DNA of 40,654 nucleotides from a virus. The stretch is taken from IMG/VR virus record IMGVR_UViG_3300022743_000008, positions 1-40,654 of that record. One strand, given 5' to 3'. Position 1 is the stretch's first letter, and each line of letters opens with the position of its first letter. Positions 18,900-27,082 of the stretch are shown one piece after another. The notes beneath the pieces were generated by a model, which did no database searches, was not told the DNA's origin, and saw only the letters and a list, made by a program, of their open reading frames with translations. Both the position numbers and the translations under genes were made by a program.

Positions 18900-20914
18900 G
18901 CGGCCCTCCATTTGGTTGTGATTGAAAGGCCGCGATGGGTCGTCTCAATTGAGAGCGGGTCGCGGTAGGAAGCGGGAATGGATACGCCACGGTGCGGTGC
19001 GGCGATGGACAAGCCCATGTGCGCGACCGGGATGGAAAGGCCGACATAGGCGCATTCGATGGAGAGTTGCGGGACGACAATCCCCAGGGCATTCCCAACC
19101 CCTGCAACCGCCGCATAGGCGAGGATAGAACCATCCGACCGAGCGAGCGCCGTCGCGGTCCCGCTGAATCCAGAGGTCGCGGCGATGTTGCCGTTTGCCG
19201 CCGCATTGACCCGCAAGACCCCGGTGACGAGTCCGGTCGCGCTGATCGTGCCGGTCGAAATGAACAGGCTCACGGCCTGCCCGGAAACGGAAGCCGCCGC
19301 CGTGATAGTTCCGGTTGCCGAGATGCCAGCCGATCCAGAAGCCGACACCGCCGCAGACGCCGCCAGAGCGCCCGTGGACGCTGCATTTGCCGCCCCGGCC
19401 CCTGTTACCGCCCCAACCGCAGATAGCGTCCCTGCGGCCCCTGCCAGCCCCGCGCCAGTCCCGTTGACGGCAGAGGTCGCGGTAATCGTTCCAGTCGCAG
19501 CCGCGATGGATGCGCCAACGCCATTGACCGCCGAGGTCGCGGTGATGGTCCCGCTGTTTCCGGCCCCCGTCGATTGCCCGACGCCATTGATCGCTGCGAC
19601 GGCATCAATCGCCCCGACCGAAGCGGCAACGCTGGATGCGGTTCCGGTTACTGCTGCGACGGCAGCAATCGAGCCTGCCGCAGGGATCAGCGCATTGCCC
19701 GCGCCCGTGACGGCGCTTGTCGCGGCGATAGACCCAGTCGCTTGGGCGATGGATGCCCCGGCCCCGGTAACAGCAGCAACAGCCGCCGCCGTTCCAGTAG
19801 ATGCCGCCAGAGACGCGCCAGAGGCCGCTACAGCGCCGATTGCCGCAATGGACCCTGCCCCAGCCGCAAGAGCCGCAGACGCGCCAGAAACCGCGCCTAT
19901 GGACGCTATGGAGCCGGTAGCCGAAACCGCTGCCTGACCGGCCCCGGATACCGCCGCAGAGGCCGCGATTGTGCCAGTCGATTGAGCGAGGGCGGCGCCC
20001 ACGCCAGTAACGGCTGCGACCGCTGCAATCGCACCATCGGCATTCGCCGTGCTTGACCCCGCGCCCGCGACCGAGCCGGAAGCAATGATGCTGCCAACGG
20101 CATTGACGTTGCCGGAAATCGGGGTGCTATCGCCGGGGATAATCCCGCCGTCCGCCCGCAGATAGCCGTCTTCGTCCAGTTCCTGCGCGACGATCTCGAC
20201 CGAGATCATTGCCCACATGAGGGCGGACAGGCCCTTGGACGTGCGGGCCGCTGTCATTCCGGTCGCGTCTAGCCGCTCAAAGCCGACCGAAACGACTTCA
20301 TTCCCGGTTTCCGCAAGCGCGATGTAGTTCAGCGGACGCAGGTTCGGGGCGAGCGCGATTTCGTTCTGCCCGGCGAAGCAGTAAAGGACCGGGTTGCGGT
20401 TCCGCGCATTCAGCGTTGGGGCTGTGCCGTTCAGGTTCGAGAAAATCGACGTCGACCCGAACGCGCCAATCCGCAGGGCATTCGAGAACGTGACCATGAC
20501 CGCGCCAACGCCGGTCGTCGACGTTGGAACGATGCTATAGCTGGCCGGTTCGCTGGATGCCTGCCGGGTGAACAGGTAGAGGCTTGCCCAGTTCGATCCG
20601 GGCGATTGCCCCGGCTCATAGGTCAGCAGCGTCCAGCCTGCCGGGGTGTTAATCCGCTTGCCAACCCCGTTTTCGATTTCGACAAACAGCACCATCAAGT
20701 CGCCGTTCGCCGTCGAGGACGGGACGGGAACGGTCAGGCTTGATGTAGATGTCGCAGCGGCTTTGCTGGTTCCCGAGACTTCTGGGAAAACGTCTCCCTC
20801 GACGGTGTTGCCGCGAAGCCAGCCGTCAATCTGGTCGTTCTCAAACGGAACGTCGACCGGGTCTAGGTAATACTCCCCATCACCGAATGGGAGCAGGAAG
20901 CCTTGATAGGTCAT
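18896..20914 (-). CDS. Repeat-rich tail fibre / adhesin, 672 aa
   Basis: Three parts are visible. Residues about 45-250 form a beta-sandwich domain often found in phage adhesins (NGDLMVLFVEI ... TPAGWTLL ... SYSIV). Residues about 274-614 hold roughly 17 tandem 20-residue repeats of the type G-[ST]-I-x-A-x-x-A-V-x-G-x-G-x(3)-A, extremely Ala/Gly/Val-rich and probably a beta-solenoid shaft. Residues about 614-670 hold six 9-residue repeats of the type [LV]-S-I-x(3)-[YHW]-x-G, at the tip. No enzyme motif is seen. Probably receptor binding, as it lies at the end of the tail genes with other adhesins. N-terminal attachment residues 1-40 resemble the start of baseplate-anchored proteins (FLLPFGDGEYYLDP). 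Confidence 0.85.
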   Translation of the reverse strand: MTYQGFLLPFGDGEYYLDPVDVPFENDQIDGWLRGNTVEGDVFPEVSGTSKAAATSTSSLTVPVPSSTANGDLMVLFVEIENGVGKRINTPAGWTLLTYEPGQSPGSNWASLYLFTRQASSEPASYSIVPTSTTGVGAVMVTFSNALRIGAFGSTSIFSNLNGTAPTLNARNRNPVLYCFAGQNEIALAPNLRPLNYIALAETGNEVVSVGFERLDATGMTAARTSKGLSALMWAMISVEIVAQELDEDGYLRADGGIIPGDSTPISGNVNAVGSIIASGSVAGAGSSTANADGAIAAVAAVTGVGAALAQSTGTIAASAAVSGAGQAAVSATGSIASIGAVSGASAALAAGAGSIAAIGAVAASGASLAASTGTAAAVAAVTGAGASIAQATGSIAATSAVTGAGNALIPAAGSIAAVAAVTGTASSVAASVGAIDAVAAINGVGQSTGAGNSGTITATSAVNGVGASIAAATGTITATSAVNGTGAGLAGAAGTLSAVGAVTGAGAANAASTGALAASAAVSASGSAGISATGTITAAASVSGQAVSLFISTGTISATGLVTGVLRVNAAANGNIAATSGFSGTATALARSDGSILAYAAVAGVGNALGIVVPQLSIECAYVGLSIPVAHMGLSIAAPHRGVSIPASYRDPLSIETTHRGLSITTKWRAA
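18907..20095 (-). repeat. Coding repeats in the fibre gene (60-bp units, then 27-bp units)
   Basis: About 17 imperfect 60-bp units (20 residues each) run from about 20095 to 19070, followed by six imperfect 27-30-bp units to about 18907. DNA identity between units is moderate; the period is clearer in protein. Rearrangement between units is likely. Confidence 0.8.
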
Positions 20915-20928
20915 TCAGGCCCCCAGCG

Positions 20929-21411
20929 TTAGACCCCGGTCAGGTTCTGTTTCGTCGTTCCGAAAACGTCCGGGGGGCCGCTCTTGTAGAACACGATGAA
21001 ATGCTGATCGGCATACCAGCTATAGAGGCTGAACGTGCCATCCGAACGGGACGTGAAGTCCTGAATCCATGCCCGATCCGAGACGTGGAACAGCGAGCAA
21101 GTGACGTTCGCCAGCGGTGCGCCATAGGCATCCCGCGCCGTGCCATAGAAGCCAAGGCGGGATGCGATGCCCTGCGCGACACGCTCGGTTTCCGGTGCCC
21201 ATGACGTGGCCTGTTGGATGCCAATGTCCGTGGCATAGTCACCCACGAAGCCCCGGTTTCCCGGCCAGTGCAGGTTGGCATAGCCTTGATCGCGGAACGC
21301 GTTCAGGCGGTTATAGGTCCGGGTAATGGCCCGCGAGGATAGCCGCAGCCGCGTATCATCGGCGGCGATGTAGCCCAAGGATGGATCAGCGGCCCCGATG
21401 AATTGCGACAT
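20929..21411 (-). CDS. Tail protein with carboxypeptidase-regulatory-like domain, 160 aa
   Basis: The N-terminal half (SQFIGAADPSLGYIAADDTRLRLSSRAITRTYNRLNAFRDQGYANL) is unrecognised. The C-terminal about 75 residues (FYGTARDAYGAPLANVTCSLFHV ... TSRSDGTFSLYSW) are a transthyretin/carboxypeptidase-regulatory-like beta-sandwich with the usual 'G.v.d..G.p...v' and 'sd.dG.y.l' marks. Such domains are common add-ons in phage virion proteins and may bind surface sugars. Start at 21411; it overlaps no neighbour. Confidence 0.75.
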   Translation of the reverse strand: MSQFIGAADPSLGYIAADDTRLRLSSRAITRTYNRLNAFRDQGYANLHWPGNRGFVGDYATDIGIQQATSWAPETERVAQGIASRLGFYGTARDAYGAPLANVTCSLFHVSDRAWIQDFTSRSDGTFSLYSWYADQHFIVFYKSGPPDVFGTTKQNLTGV

Positions 21412-21412
21412 G

Positions 21413-21667
21413 TCAGAAATACCCCTCGGGCCGCGCCTTGGCGGTGCCATAGGCCGGGGGAGTGATCAGCGTCCCCCGGTCCTTTCCGTTTGCCTTCACT
21501 ACGTCGATTGCCTGTTGCAGCATGTCCAGGCACAGGGCCTTGTCGCCAAGCGGGGCGGATAGGCCCATGGTCCCATCATGGTGGGCAACGATGGTGATCT
21601 TGGCGACATAGGCGGGAGCGTTTTCCGCGTCCCGCTTCAGTCTCAGAAGGCGGTCTTCGTCCAGCAT
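21413..21667 (-). CDS. Hypothetical protein, 84 aa
   Basis: A charged N-terminal helix (LDEDRLLRLKRDAENAPAYVAK), a beta hairpin and an extended Gly/Pro-rich tail. It stands between two probable virion proteins, one base from its neighbour's start. A minor structural or assembly role is suggested by position; nothing more can be said. Confidence 0.65.
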   Translation of the reverse strand: MLDEDRLLRLKRDAENAPAYVAKITIVAHHDGTMGLSAPLGDKALCLDMLQQAIDVVKANGKDRGTLITPPAYGTAKARPEGYF

Positions 21668-22092
21668 TACGCATCCACGGCGCAGTTGACGTCCATGGCG
21701 ACAGCGGCGGTGATGTTCCAGCCGACAACCGCGCCAGAGGCGGCAATCACCAAGCCGCGCGGGAAGGTCCAGACAACCCCAACCCCGATGGTCGCGGCGC
21801 TGTTCCAGCGGCGGTGAAATACGGTAGGGGCCGTGGGCTGGGCTGACCAGGTCAGATAGGTGTTGACGACAGACGCCGCGTCGTTCGGATCGTCCGTCTG
21901 CATCAGCGTGGCGGTCGTCGGGGTGCCGATGGTTAAGGGACGTCCAAGGCCAATCGACTGCGCCGTACCGGTAACCTGGATCATGCTGTATTCCAGCAAG
22001 GCCGCGCGCACGGTCGACGGGGGGTAGATGCCGAAATTGGCGTTGGCAATGGTGGTGCCCGAGGTGCGAGCGCCCATGGATTGAATGGTCAT
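21667..22092 (-). CDS. Probable virion structural protein, 141 aa
   Basis: A beta-rich Ser/Thr/Ala protein without charged clusters, containing the patch YLTWSAQPTAPTVFHRRWN and a final WTFPRGLVIAASGAVVGWNITAAVAMDVN typical of small capsid or tail surface beta proteins. Similar 'r.....gvvw.fp.gl.i..s.....wn....a..d....' ends are common in phage virion proteins of unknown name. No enzyme signature. Confidence 0.7.
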   Translation of the reverse strand: MTIQSMGARTSGTTIANANFGIYPPSTVRAALLEYSMIQVTGTAQSIGLGRPLTIGTPTTATLMQTDDPNDAASVVNTYLTWSAQPTAPTVFHRRWNSAATIGVGVVWTFPRGLVIAASGAVVGWNITAAVAMDVNCAVDA

Positions 22093-22104
22093 GTGCGGGG
22101 GTCC

Positions 22105-22545
22105 TTAATCCAGGGTGAAGGTGGTGGAGGTGGTCAGTTGCGGAGTGACGCCAGTCGACACCGCAATGGTCGGGGAAATCGCACCGGAGGCGATGATGGC
22201 CGTCGCGCCAGATGAGGCCACGCCGATGCTCATGTGCGTGATGGTATTCGTGCCGCCCGTGCAGGCCGGAAAGCTGATGGTGGCAACCGGGACGGCTTGC
22301 GTCGGGCTGGTGCCGCTGATGGTCCAGCCGCCCGTGGTCCGGGCAACCGCCACGCGGGCGTAGCTGGTATAGGTCGCCTCGCTGGTGGATTGGTTGCCAG
22401 CATCGCCGGGGTCTGCCGTATGCAGCGCCACGTAGAGGTTGGTCAGGGGCGAGGTCGCGGCATTGTCAGCCACGTTCGCAATCGCGGTGGCGTTCAGCAG
22501 CAGTTTCAGGATGTTCTGTTCATAAGCGTCGGAAAAGCCAGCCAT
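22105..22545 (-). CDS. Phage tail fibre-like protein, 146 aa
   Basis: The segment LYVALHTADPGDAGNQSTSEATYTSYARVAVAR (about 37-70) is a strong marker of a family of small phage tail-associated proteins; the rest is a beta-rich Thr/Ser domain with GISHMSIGVASS-type strands. These usually lie next to fibres or the lysis cassette, as here. Function is structural, probably receptor-proximal. Confidence 0.8.
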   Translation of the reverse strand: MAGFSDAYEQNILKLLLNATAIANVADNAATSPLTNLYVALHTADPGDAGNQSTSEATYTSYARVAVARTTGGWTISGTSPTQAVPVATISFPACTGGTNTITHMSIGVASSGATAIIASGAISPTIAVSTGVTPQLTTSTTFTLD

Positions 22546-22608
22546 AGGGGCACTCCATGCGGAAAGACCCGCCAGAGCGGGCAGTTGGGGTCAGATTGGG
22601 TGGGTGGG

Positions 22609-23100
22609 TTAGCGGCCCGCCAGCCCTTCCAGGCAGGCTTGGCGTTCAGCATTGCGCCGGTTGGTCAGGCCCTTGATGGGCTGAAGGACTCCAGCGATCC
22701 GGCCTTTGTTCCACGCCAGAAGGGCATCGCAGGCCCCGCGCAAATCACCGGCACGCGCCTTGCGCGACATGCTGGATTTGCAGAAGGCCGCTGATCCGAT
22801 GTTGTATGCCACGTCGATAAAAGCGGCCTGCATCTTGTCAGGCAGGCCGAGCGGTAGGCATGGCGCGATTTCTGCCCCGAATTGCGCAAGCCGCGCGGAA
22901 AGCTGGCTCTTGCAGTCGGCAGGCGAAGCGGATTGACCTGGCACCACGCCCTTGGTTTCGCCATAGCAGATGGTCCAAACCCCCACCACGTCCTGATATG
23001 ACCGAGTACGCAGCCCCTCCCAATTCGCGGCCATGGTGGTGGCGATGGCAAGCGCGCCAGCCGTAATGGCAGCGGTTGTCTTGGTCCGCGTGGCGGTCAT
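22609..23100 (-). CDS. Endolysin, glycoside hydrolase family 24 lysozyme with SAR-like N-terminus, 163 aa
   Basis: The lysozyme core has the family's E-x8-D-x5-T triad: E28, D37 and T43 in WEGLRTRSYQDVVGVWTICYGET. It is followed by the usual QAAFIDVAYNIG segment, and by the R-R-N-A-E-R-Q-A-C-L-E-G end, all as in P21/R21-type endolysins. Residues 8-25 (TTAAITAGALAIATTMAA) form a weakly hydrophobic Ala/Thr helix, typical of signal-arrest-release, so it probably reaches the periplasm without a large holin hole. It cleaves peptidoglycan glycan strands at lysis. ATGA overlap with the gene upstream. Confidence 0.93.
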   Translation of the reverse strand: MTATRTKTTAAITAGALAIATTMAANWEGLRTRSYQDVVGVWTICYGETKGVVPGQSASPADCKSQLSARLAQFGAEIAPCLPLGLPDKMQAAFIDVAYNIGSAAFCKSSMSRKARAGDLRGACDALLAWNKGRIAGVLQPIKGLTNRRNAERQACLEGLAGR

Positions 23101-23255
23101 TGCGTCACCTGTTCCGCTGGATTTGCCGCCATCGGCGCTGGCCGTTCATTCCGGTCAAAGGCATGAAGGACCAGTGCCAGCATCGCCATGCACATAGCGG
23201 CTGTGGACCAGACCTTGATTTCCTTGGCCAAAGTGGACGTTGCCCAATCCTTCAT
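23097..23255 (-). CDS. Small membrane protein of the lysis cassette, 52 aa
   Basis: One membrane helix (about 14-31, IKVWSTAAMCMAMLALVL) followed by a short Pro/Ala-rich tail. It lies between the holin candidate and the endolysin with overlapping starts and stops. Candidates are an antiholin or a reduced i-spanin; the periplasmic tail is too short for a normal coiled-coil spanin. Confidence 0.65.
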   Translation of the reverse strand: MKDWATSTLAKEIKVWSTAAMCMAMLALVLHAFDRNERPAPMAANPAEQVTQ

Positions 23256-23566
23256 TTCTTCAGTCCTTTCCCGCGCGCTCGAATGAGGTCGATGAGTGCG
23301 CCGGTCAGGGAAATGCCACCAAGCCCCACGGTGAAGGCCGAGAACCCGCCCACGTCGCCCGCAGGGGCCACGTTGGACAGAACCGGATTCAGCAGGGGAA
23401 ATATGATGGGGCCAAGGTAGAGCGAGCAGACAGCCCCGACGACAAGCGAGACAAGGCCGTCCCGCCAATGTTCCCGTAGGGTCATCCACCTAACCAACCC
23501 GCCAGCGGCCCCGGCGAGCGTTGTCTTGCCCGCGTCTGAAGTAAGCGAGGTCAGCCAGTCGAGCAT
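23252..23566 (-). CDS. Probable holin, 104 aa
   Basis: Two or three hydrophobic helices: about residues 15-30 (weak), 37-59 (LVSLVVGAVCSLYLGPIIFPLLN) and 72-93, with a basic C-terminus (RARGKGLKK). The size, topology and position directly upstream of the endolysin fit a holin, which permits timed release of the lytic enzyme. The N-terminal LTSDAGKTTLAGAAGGLVRW resembles a family of phage holins in Alphaproteobacteria. Assignment rests on topology and context. Confidence 0.72.
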   Translation of the reverse strand: MLDWLTSLTSDAGKTTLAGAAGGLVRWMTLREHWRDGLVSLVVGAVCSLYLGPIIFPLLNPVLSNVAPAGDVGGFSAFTVGLGGISLTGALIDLIRARGKGLKK

Positions 23567-23656
23567 CGGCCCTGTCCTTTTAGCCAAGTTGCGGCGCACG
23601 GTCGAAGTGCAATGATGCATCCACCACGCCGATGAGCAGATCGGTTTGGATTTCAG

Positions 23657-23690
23657 CCGCCGCCAGGATTGCCGTCCGGGCGGCGGTTTT
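23657..23690. terminator. Hairpin just after the tail-tip gene
   Basis: A perfect 8-bp stem CCGCCGCC / GGCGGCGG with a 14-base loop. On the plus strand four T follow immediately, giving a terminator shape. On the minus strand, in which the genes run, it directly follows the tail-tip stop codon without a T-tract, so there it may rather protect the message or pause polymerase before the lysis genes. The rest of the 124-base gap has no gene. Confidence 0.4.
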
Positions 23691-26654
23691 CTATCTCACC
23701 ATCGCCTCTAGCTGGGCATCTGTTTCCAGAACCCTGAACAGGCGGATATGGCGAATGACGCCGTTCATGTAGTTCCCGGCGAAGTCAGCCCCGATCCTGA
23801 CAATAGGCTCGGTTGCGAATGCCGGAAGCGATGTGCTGGTGTCTGTCTGAACGGATGATCCGTCCGTCGAAACCGCCACGTCATTGGTGTAGATGCGCGC
23901 TGCCAACCCAAGCAGCGCCTCAGACGTTCCCGATTGCGTCCCATCTATCGCTACGACAGTTGACCCGCCCACTTCGATTTGAAGGCCAGATGGCGTTGCC
24001 GTCCGGTTCAGAACACGAATTTGGTTAGATGACGACGATGTGTCGATGGACAGCGCCGGGCGAAGTCCCGAGTTCAGAGCCGCCCCACCGAACCACTTCC
24101 CTTCAACATAGATCGAGAGTTTGTCTGGGTCGAAGAACGATGCGAGAAGCTGGGTGACGTGAACGTCGGCGTTGCGGGTCACAGAGGCAGTCGTCGTCGG
24201 GATGATGTACCCATAGGTTTGACCGACTCTCGCATCCCCGCCCCAGGCGTAAATCCCAGATGTCCCCGTGCCAGTGAAGATCGTTGTCCCGCCCGTCCGC
24301 ATCCGAACGCTGAATGTCACGGTCGCGCTTGAAACGGTCGTGCAGGACATATTCACTTCCCACCAGCCATCCCGAAGTTCACGCGCGAACGTGTCCGGGC
24401 TGTTAGCAAGGTTGGAGAACGCGCCGGTCGAAATGTTGAACACGCAAGAGGTGTTCGTCATGCCCGTGGAAACGGCGAGGATCGTCGCTTCGCTGTATTC
24501 CGCCGCCTTCAGGTGGATTTTGAACCAGCACTTGACCCCAGCCGTGAGCGTGACTGCCTGCTTGACGGCATGAACGACGCCAGCCGTCGTATTGTCCAAA
24601 ATCTTGGAAGCGTTGACCGTTCCATCTGGGCTTTTGGTCGCGTTCAGAGTCGCGCTGGCATTGTCGAAGGCCCAGGGCGACGTTCCGACCGACAGGGCTT
24701 GCAGACAGGCATTCGTTGCCTGCCCCTCGCAGATGATCCCCTCAATGTCCCCGGTTATTGGGTCGTAAGTGATGCGCGCCTTGTTCGCCGCAGCGGAGTC
24801 GTAATAGCCGCGAGCGTTGATGAGGGTGCCGGTTGTCGATCTGGTTGTTGTGACGACAGCGGAAAGGACCGATGCCGAAGCGTCCGACCTGATTTCATAC
24901 AGCCGGTTGATCGGGTCGCAGAGCGGCGTGAAATCCGGCAATTCATCCGGCCAAGTCACCGTATCGGGCCAGCCAGCCTGCGTGTTCGTGTTGCGAACGG
25001 ACTCCCGGTAGGCAAGCGCCCTGATTTGCTGCGACATCGTGAAACGCCCATAGGCATCATCGACCACGAGCCAGTCCGACCAGCGCATGAGTTCATTCCG
25101 CACAAAATGCGCCCGAATGGCGCGCGGACTGGCCACCGGATAGGTCGGGGTCACATAGCTGGTGTAGGTGTAGTCGTAGTCGGTCGGGTCAATTTCGATG
25201 ATGTCCGCGACAATCGAAGAATCCGGCTGATCCACAACCGCATTCACCCGGAACAGCTTGGCGGTATAGCCGTGCCGCGTGGAGGTCCATGTCACGCAAT
25301 CGTTCGGCTCGACCTTCCAGAACGTGGGCGACAGCGTGATCTGGTGGCGGCGCGTCCTGCGAACCTCCGTCACCAGAGCCGCCTGAAGCCGCTGCACCTG
25401 ATAGGGATACGGGACAGTGTTCAGCGTCAAGCTGGCGAGCAAGCGCCGCCCCTGATCCTTGGCTTCAAGGTCGGTTCGGTAGTAGGGCGTTGCCGCTTTC
25501 GGCTCGTAACCAGAGTTCGGGTCCGGGTAGGTCGCCGTTACGCCATTGATCGTATCGGCCAGTTGCTTCACCGGATTGAATGGCGCGTCCTCTGTGGAGA
25601 GAAGGTCATCATCGGTGAACGTGGCCAGGGTAGACCCGACTGTCCCGGCCAGCGGCTTGTAGATGCCGCCGTTATCCGCAATCCGGCCCGCGCAGGACGC
25701 CATGATTTGCTCAAGTGCCGCGCCGCATTCGGTATCGAAGGTCAGGAAGCCCCCGGCCCGGTATTTGTATTCTGTGTGGGTCGCATCCCAGTTCACCAGA
25801 GTACGGCAAACGGCAATCTGCGCAATCCAGTCCGCATCCGGCAGTTGGGCTTGCGACGTGCCCTGAAAGCCATAGACCCACGCCCCGGCATAGCTGATGC
25901 CGCGCATGATATTGTACGCCTGCACGATGGGCAGATCATCGCCATCACCGCCCCAAGTGGACGGGGTTGCCCACCGCTGCGCCCCGGAACCGCCAACAGA
26001 GGTATCCTTGGAGGCGTCGTAAAGCTTGATCGACTGGACTTCAAACTTGAACTCAGGGAAGCCCTGGAACAGCGCCTCATTGTAGCGCGTGGTCACGATG
26101 GCGTAGGCAATGCCGGTCCCGACGCGCCCAGAGTCGTAGGGGAAATTGGCATCGGACCCGAAAGTGGAAGTCAGGTAGGAGTCGGCGGTGACCTGCGTCC
26201 CGTCGTAGAACTTGACCCACATGAAATCAGAACTGCCGCTCACGAAGTCGGTTACCGGATAGCCCTTCCCTGCGGGGTCCAGCGTCCCGCCAAGAGTCGC
26301 CCACTCCCCATTGACCATCACGCGGTTGAGGCCCTTGATCGGCAGGTCGGACAGGGCGATGACCTGAACAAGGTAGCAGTTCGGCGTCCCGGCAGACGAC
26401 GTTCCCCAGGTGTTGGCGTAGACCAGAGAGCCAGCCGTCATGCAGAGGCCGATGGGTGCCCCACGAGGAACGTCCTCGCCAGCCTGCAACTTGCCCTGAA
26501 TGCCGAATACCGATGACTTGTCGCCGCCCAGGATCAGGTTGACCAAGGCGCTGGTTGCGACCTTGGCAAAGGTTTGGATCAGGAACGCCCCAATAGCCGA
26601 CTCCGCAAATGTCGCGTCAAGTGCGCTAACGGCAAGAGCGGTAAAAATCGGCAT
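23691..26654 (-). CDS. Tail tip / central fibre protein (gpJ-like), 987 aa
   Basis: The largest distal tail protein. The N-terminus is hydrophobic (ALAVSALDATFAESAIGAFLI...), then GDKSSVFGIQGKLQAGEDVPRGAPIGLCMTAGSLVY, typical of tip-attachment proteins in small siphophages. The middle (to about 560) has the beta-rich hub pattern with ...LEQIMASCAGRIADNGGIYKPLAG... seen in gpJ-like proteins. The C-terminal about 380 residues carry a concanavalin/LamG-like and carbohydrate-binding-like module (WAFDNASATLNATKSPDGTVNASKI ... FKIHLKAAEY), likely for host contact. It is downstream of the distal tail genes and a GNAT gene. Its stop is followed by a hairpin. Confidence 0.85.
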   Translation of the reverse strand: MPIFTALAVSALDATFAESAIGAFLIQTFAKVATSALVNLILGGDKSSVFGIQGKLQAGEDVPRGAPIGLCMTAGSLVYANTWGTSSAGTPNCYLVQVIALSDLPIKGLNRVMVNGEWATLGGTLDPAGKGYPVTDFVSGSSDFMWVKFYDGTQVTADSYLTSTFGSDANFPYDSGRVGTGIAYAIVTTRYNEALFQGFPEFKFEVQSIKLYDASKDTSVGGSGAQRWATPSTWGGDGDDLPIVQAYNIMRGISYAGAWVYGFQGTSQAQLPDADWIAQIAVCRTLVNWDATHTEYKYRAGGFLTFDTECGAALEQIMASCAGRIADNGGIYKPLAGTVGSTLATFTDDDLLSTEDAPFNPVKQLADTINGVTATYPDPNSGYEPKAATPYYRTDLEAKDQGRRLLASLTLNTVPYPYQVQRLQAALVTEVRRTRRHQITLSPTFWKVEPNDCVTWTSTRHGYTAKLFRVNAVVDQPDSSIVADIIEIDPTDYDYTYTSYVTPTYPVASPRAIRAHFVRNELMRWSDWLVVDDAYGRFTMSQQIRALAYRESVRNTNTQAGWPDTVTWPDELPDFTPLCDPINRLYEIRSDASASVLSAVVTTTRSTTGTLINARGYYDSAAANKARITYDPITGDIEGIICEGQATNACLQALSVGTSPWAFDNASATLNATKSPDGTVNASKILDNTTAGVVHAVKQAVTLTAGVKCWFKIHLKAAEYSEATILAVSTGMTNTSCVFNISTGAFSNLANSPDTFARELRDGWWEVNMSCTTVSSATVTFSVRMRTGGTTIFTGTGTSGIYAWGGDARVGQTYGYIIPTTTASVTRNADVHVTQLLASFFDPDKLSIYVEGKWFGGAALNSGLRPALSIDTSSSSNQIRVLNRTATPSGLQIEVGGSTVVAIDGTQSGTSEALLGLAARIYTNDVAVSTDGSSVQTDTSTSLPAFATEPIVRIGADFAGNYMNGVIRHIRLFRVLETDAQLEAMVR

Positions 26655-27082
26655 CAGAGTCCCTTGGCGAAAGTGGTTTCAGCCGGGGCGAACCCAAGCC
26701 GTTGATAGAGCGGTTCAGCAGTCCCGATAGGGCACGACATGCCGATGACCTCTGCACCACGGCTGCGCGCCCATGCCTCGAACTGTCTGGCCATGACGCC
26801 TGCCCACTTCCCGCGATGGCTGGGGTCGATCCAGAACACGTCCTCATAGGCGCAAAGGACGCGCCCAAGTGGGTATGCCCTCACAGAGGCCAGCAGCGCG
26901 CCGTGGAGGCCCATATCGTCCAAAACCAGTGCGAGGGTGCCGGGACTGTCAATCGCCGCCATAGAGGCCGCTGCGGCGCTCTCCGGGGCAAATGCGAAGC
27001 GAGACATCGGTGACGCGGCGTGAAACGCTTCCGCCATCCTGACCATCTGCGGCACATCAGCCCGCCGCGCTTCCCGGATCAA
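26654..27082 (-). CDS. GNAT family N-acetyltransferase inside the tail module, 142 aa
   Basis: A compact GNAT fold. The first strand and helix IREARRADVPQMVRMAEAFH match the family start, followed by YEDVFWIDPSHRGKWAGVMARQFEAWARSRGAE, containing the acetyl-CoA loop R/Q-x-x-G-x-[GA] in the form HRGKWAG, and the final LYQRLGFAPAETTFAKGL. The TTG at 27082 overlaps the upstream stop (TTGA), so it is translated with the distal tail gene. Such genes occur in this position in other phages where a peptidase-type tail assembly gene is otherwise found. Its substrate is unknown; possibilities are a tail protein or a host target. Confidence 0.85.
   Translation of the reverse strand: MIREARRADVPQMVRMAEAFHAASPMSRFAFAPESAAAASMAAIDSPGTLALVLDDMGLHGALLASVRAYPLGRVLCAYEDVFWIDPSHRGKWAGVMARQFEAWARSRGAEVIGMSCPIGTAEPLYQRLGFAPAETTFAKGL

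Noticed and set aside
24513-26516. A 667-codon open frame on the plus strand opposite the tail-tip gene
   Set aside because: It is antisense to a well supported structural gene. Its product is Arg/Gly/Val-rich without domains, as expected from the reverse reading of GC-rich coding DNA.
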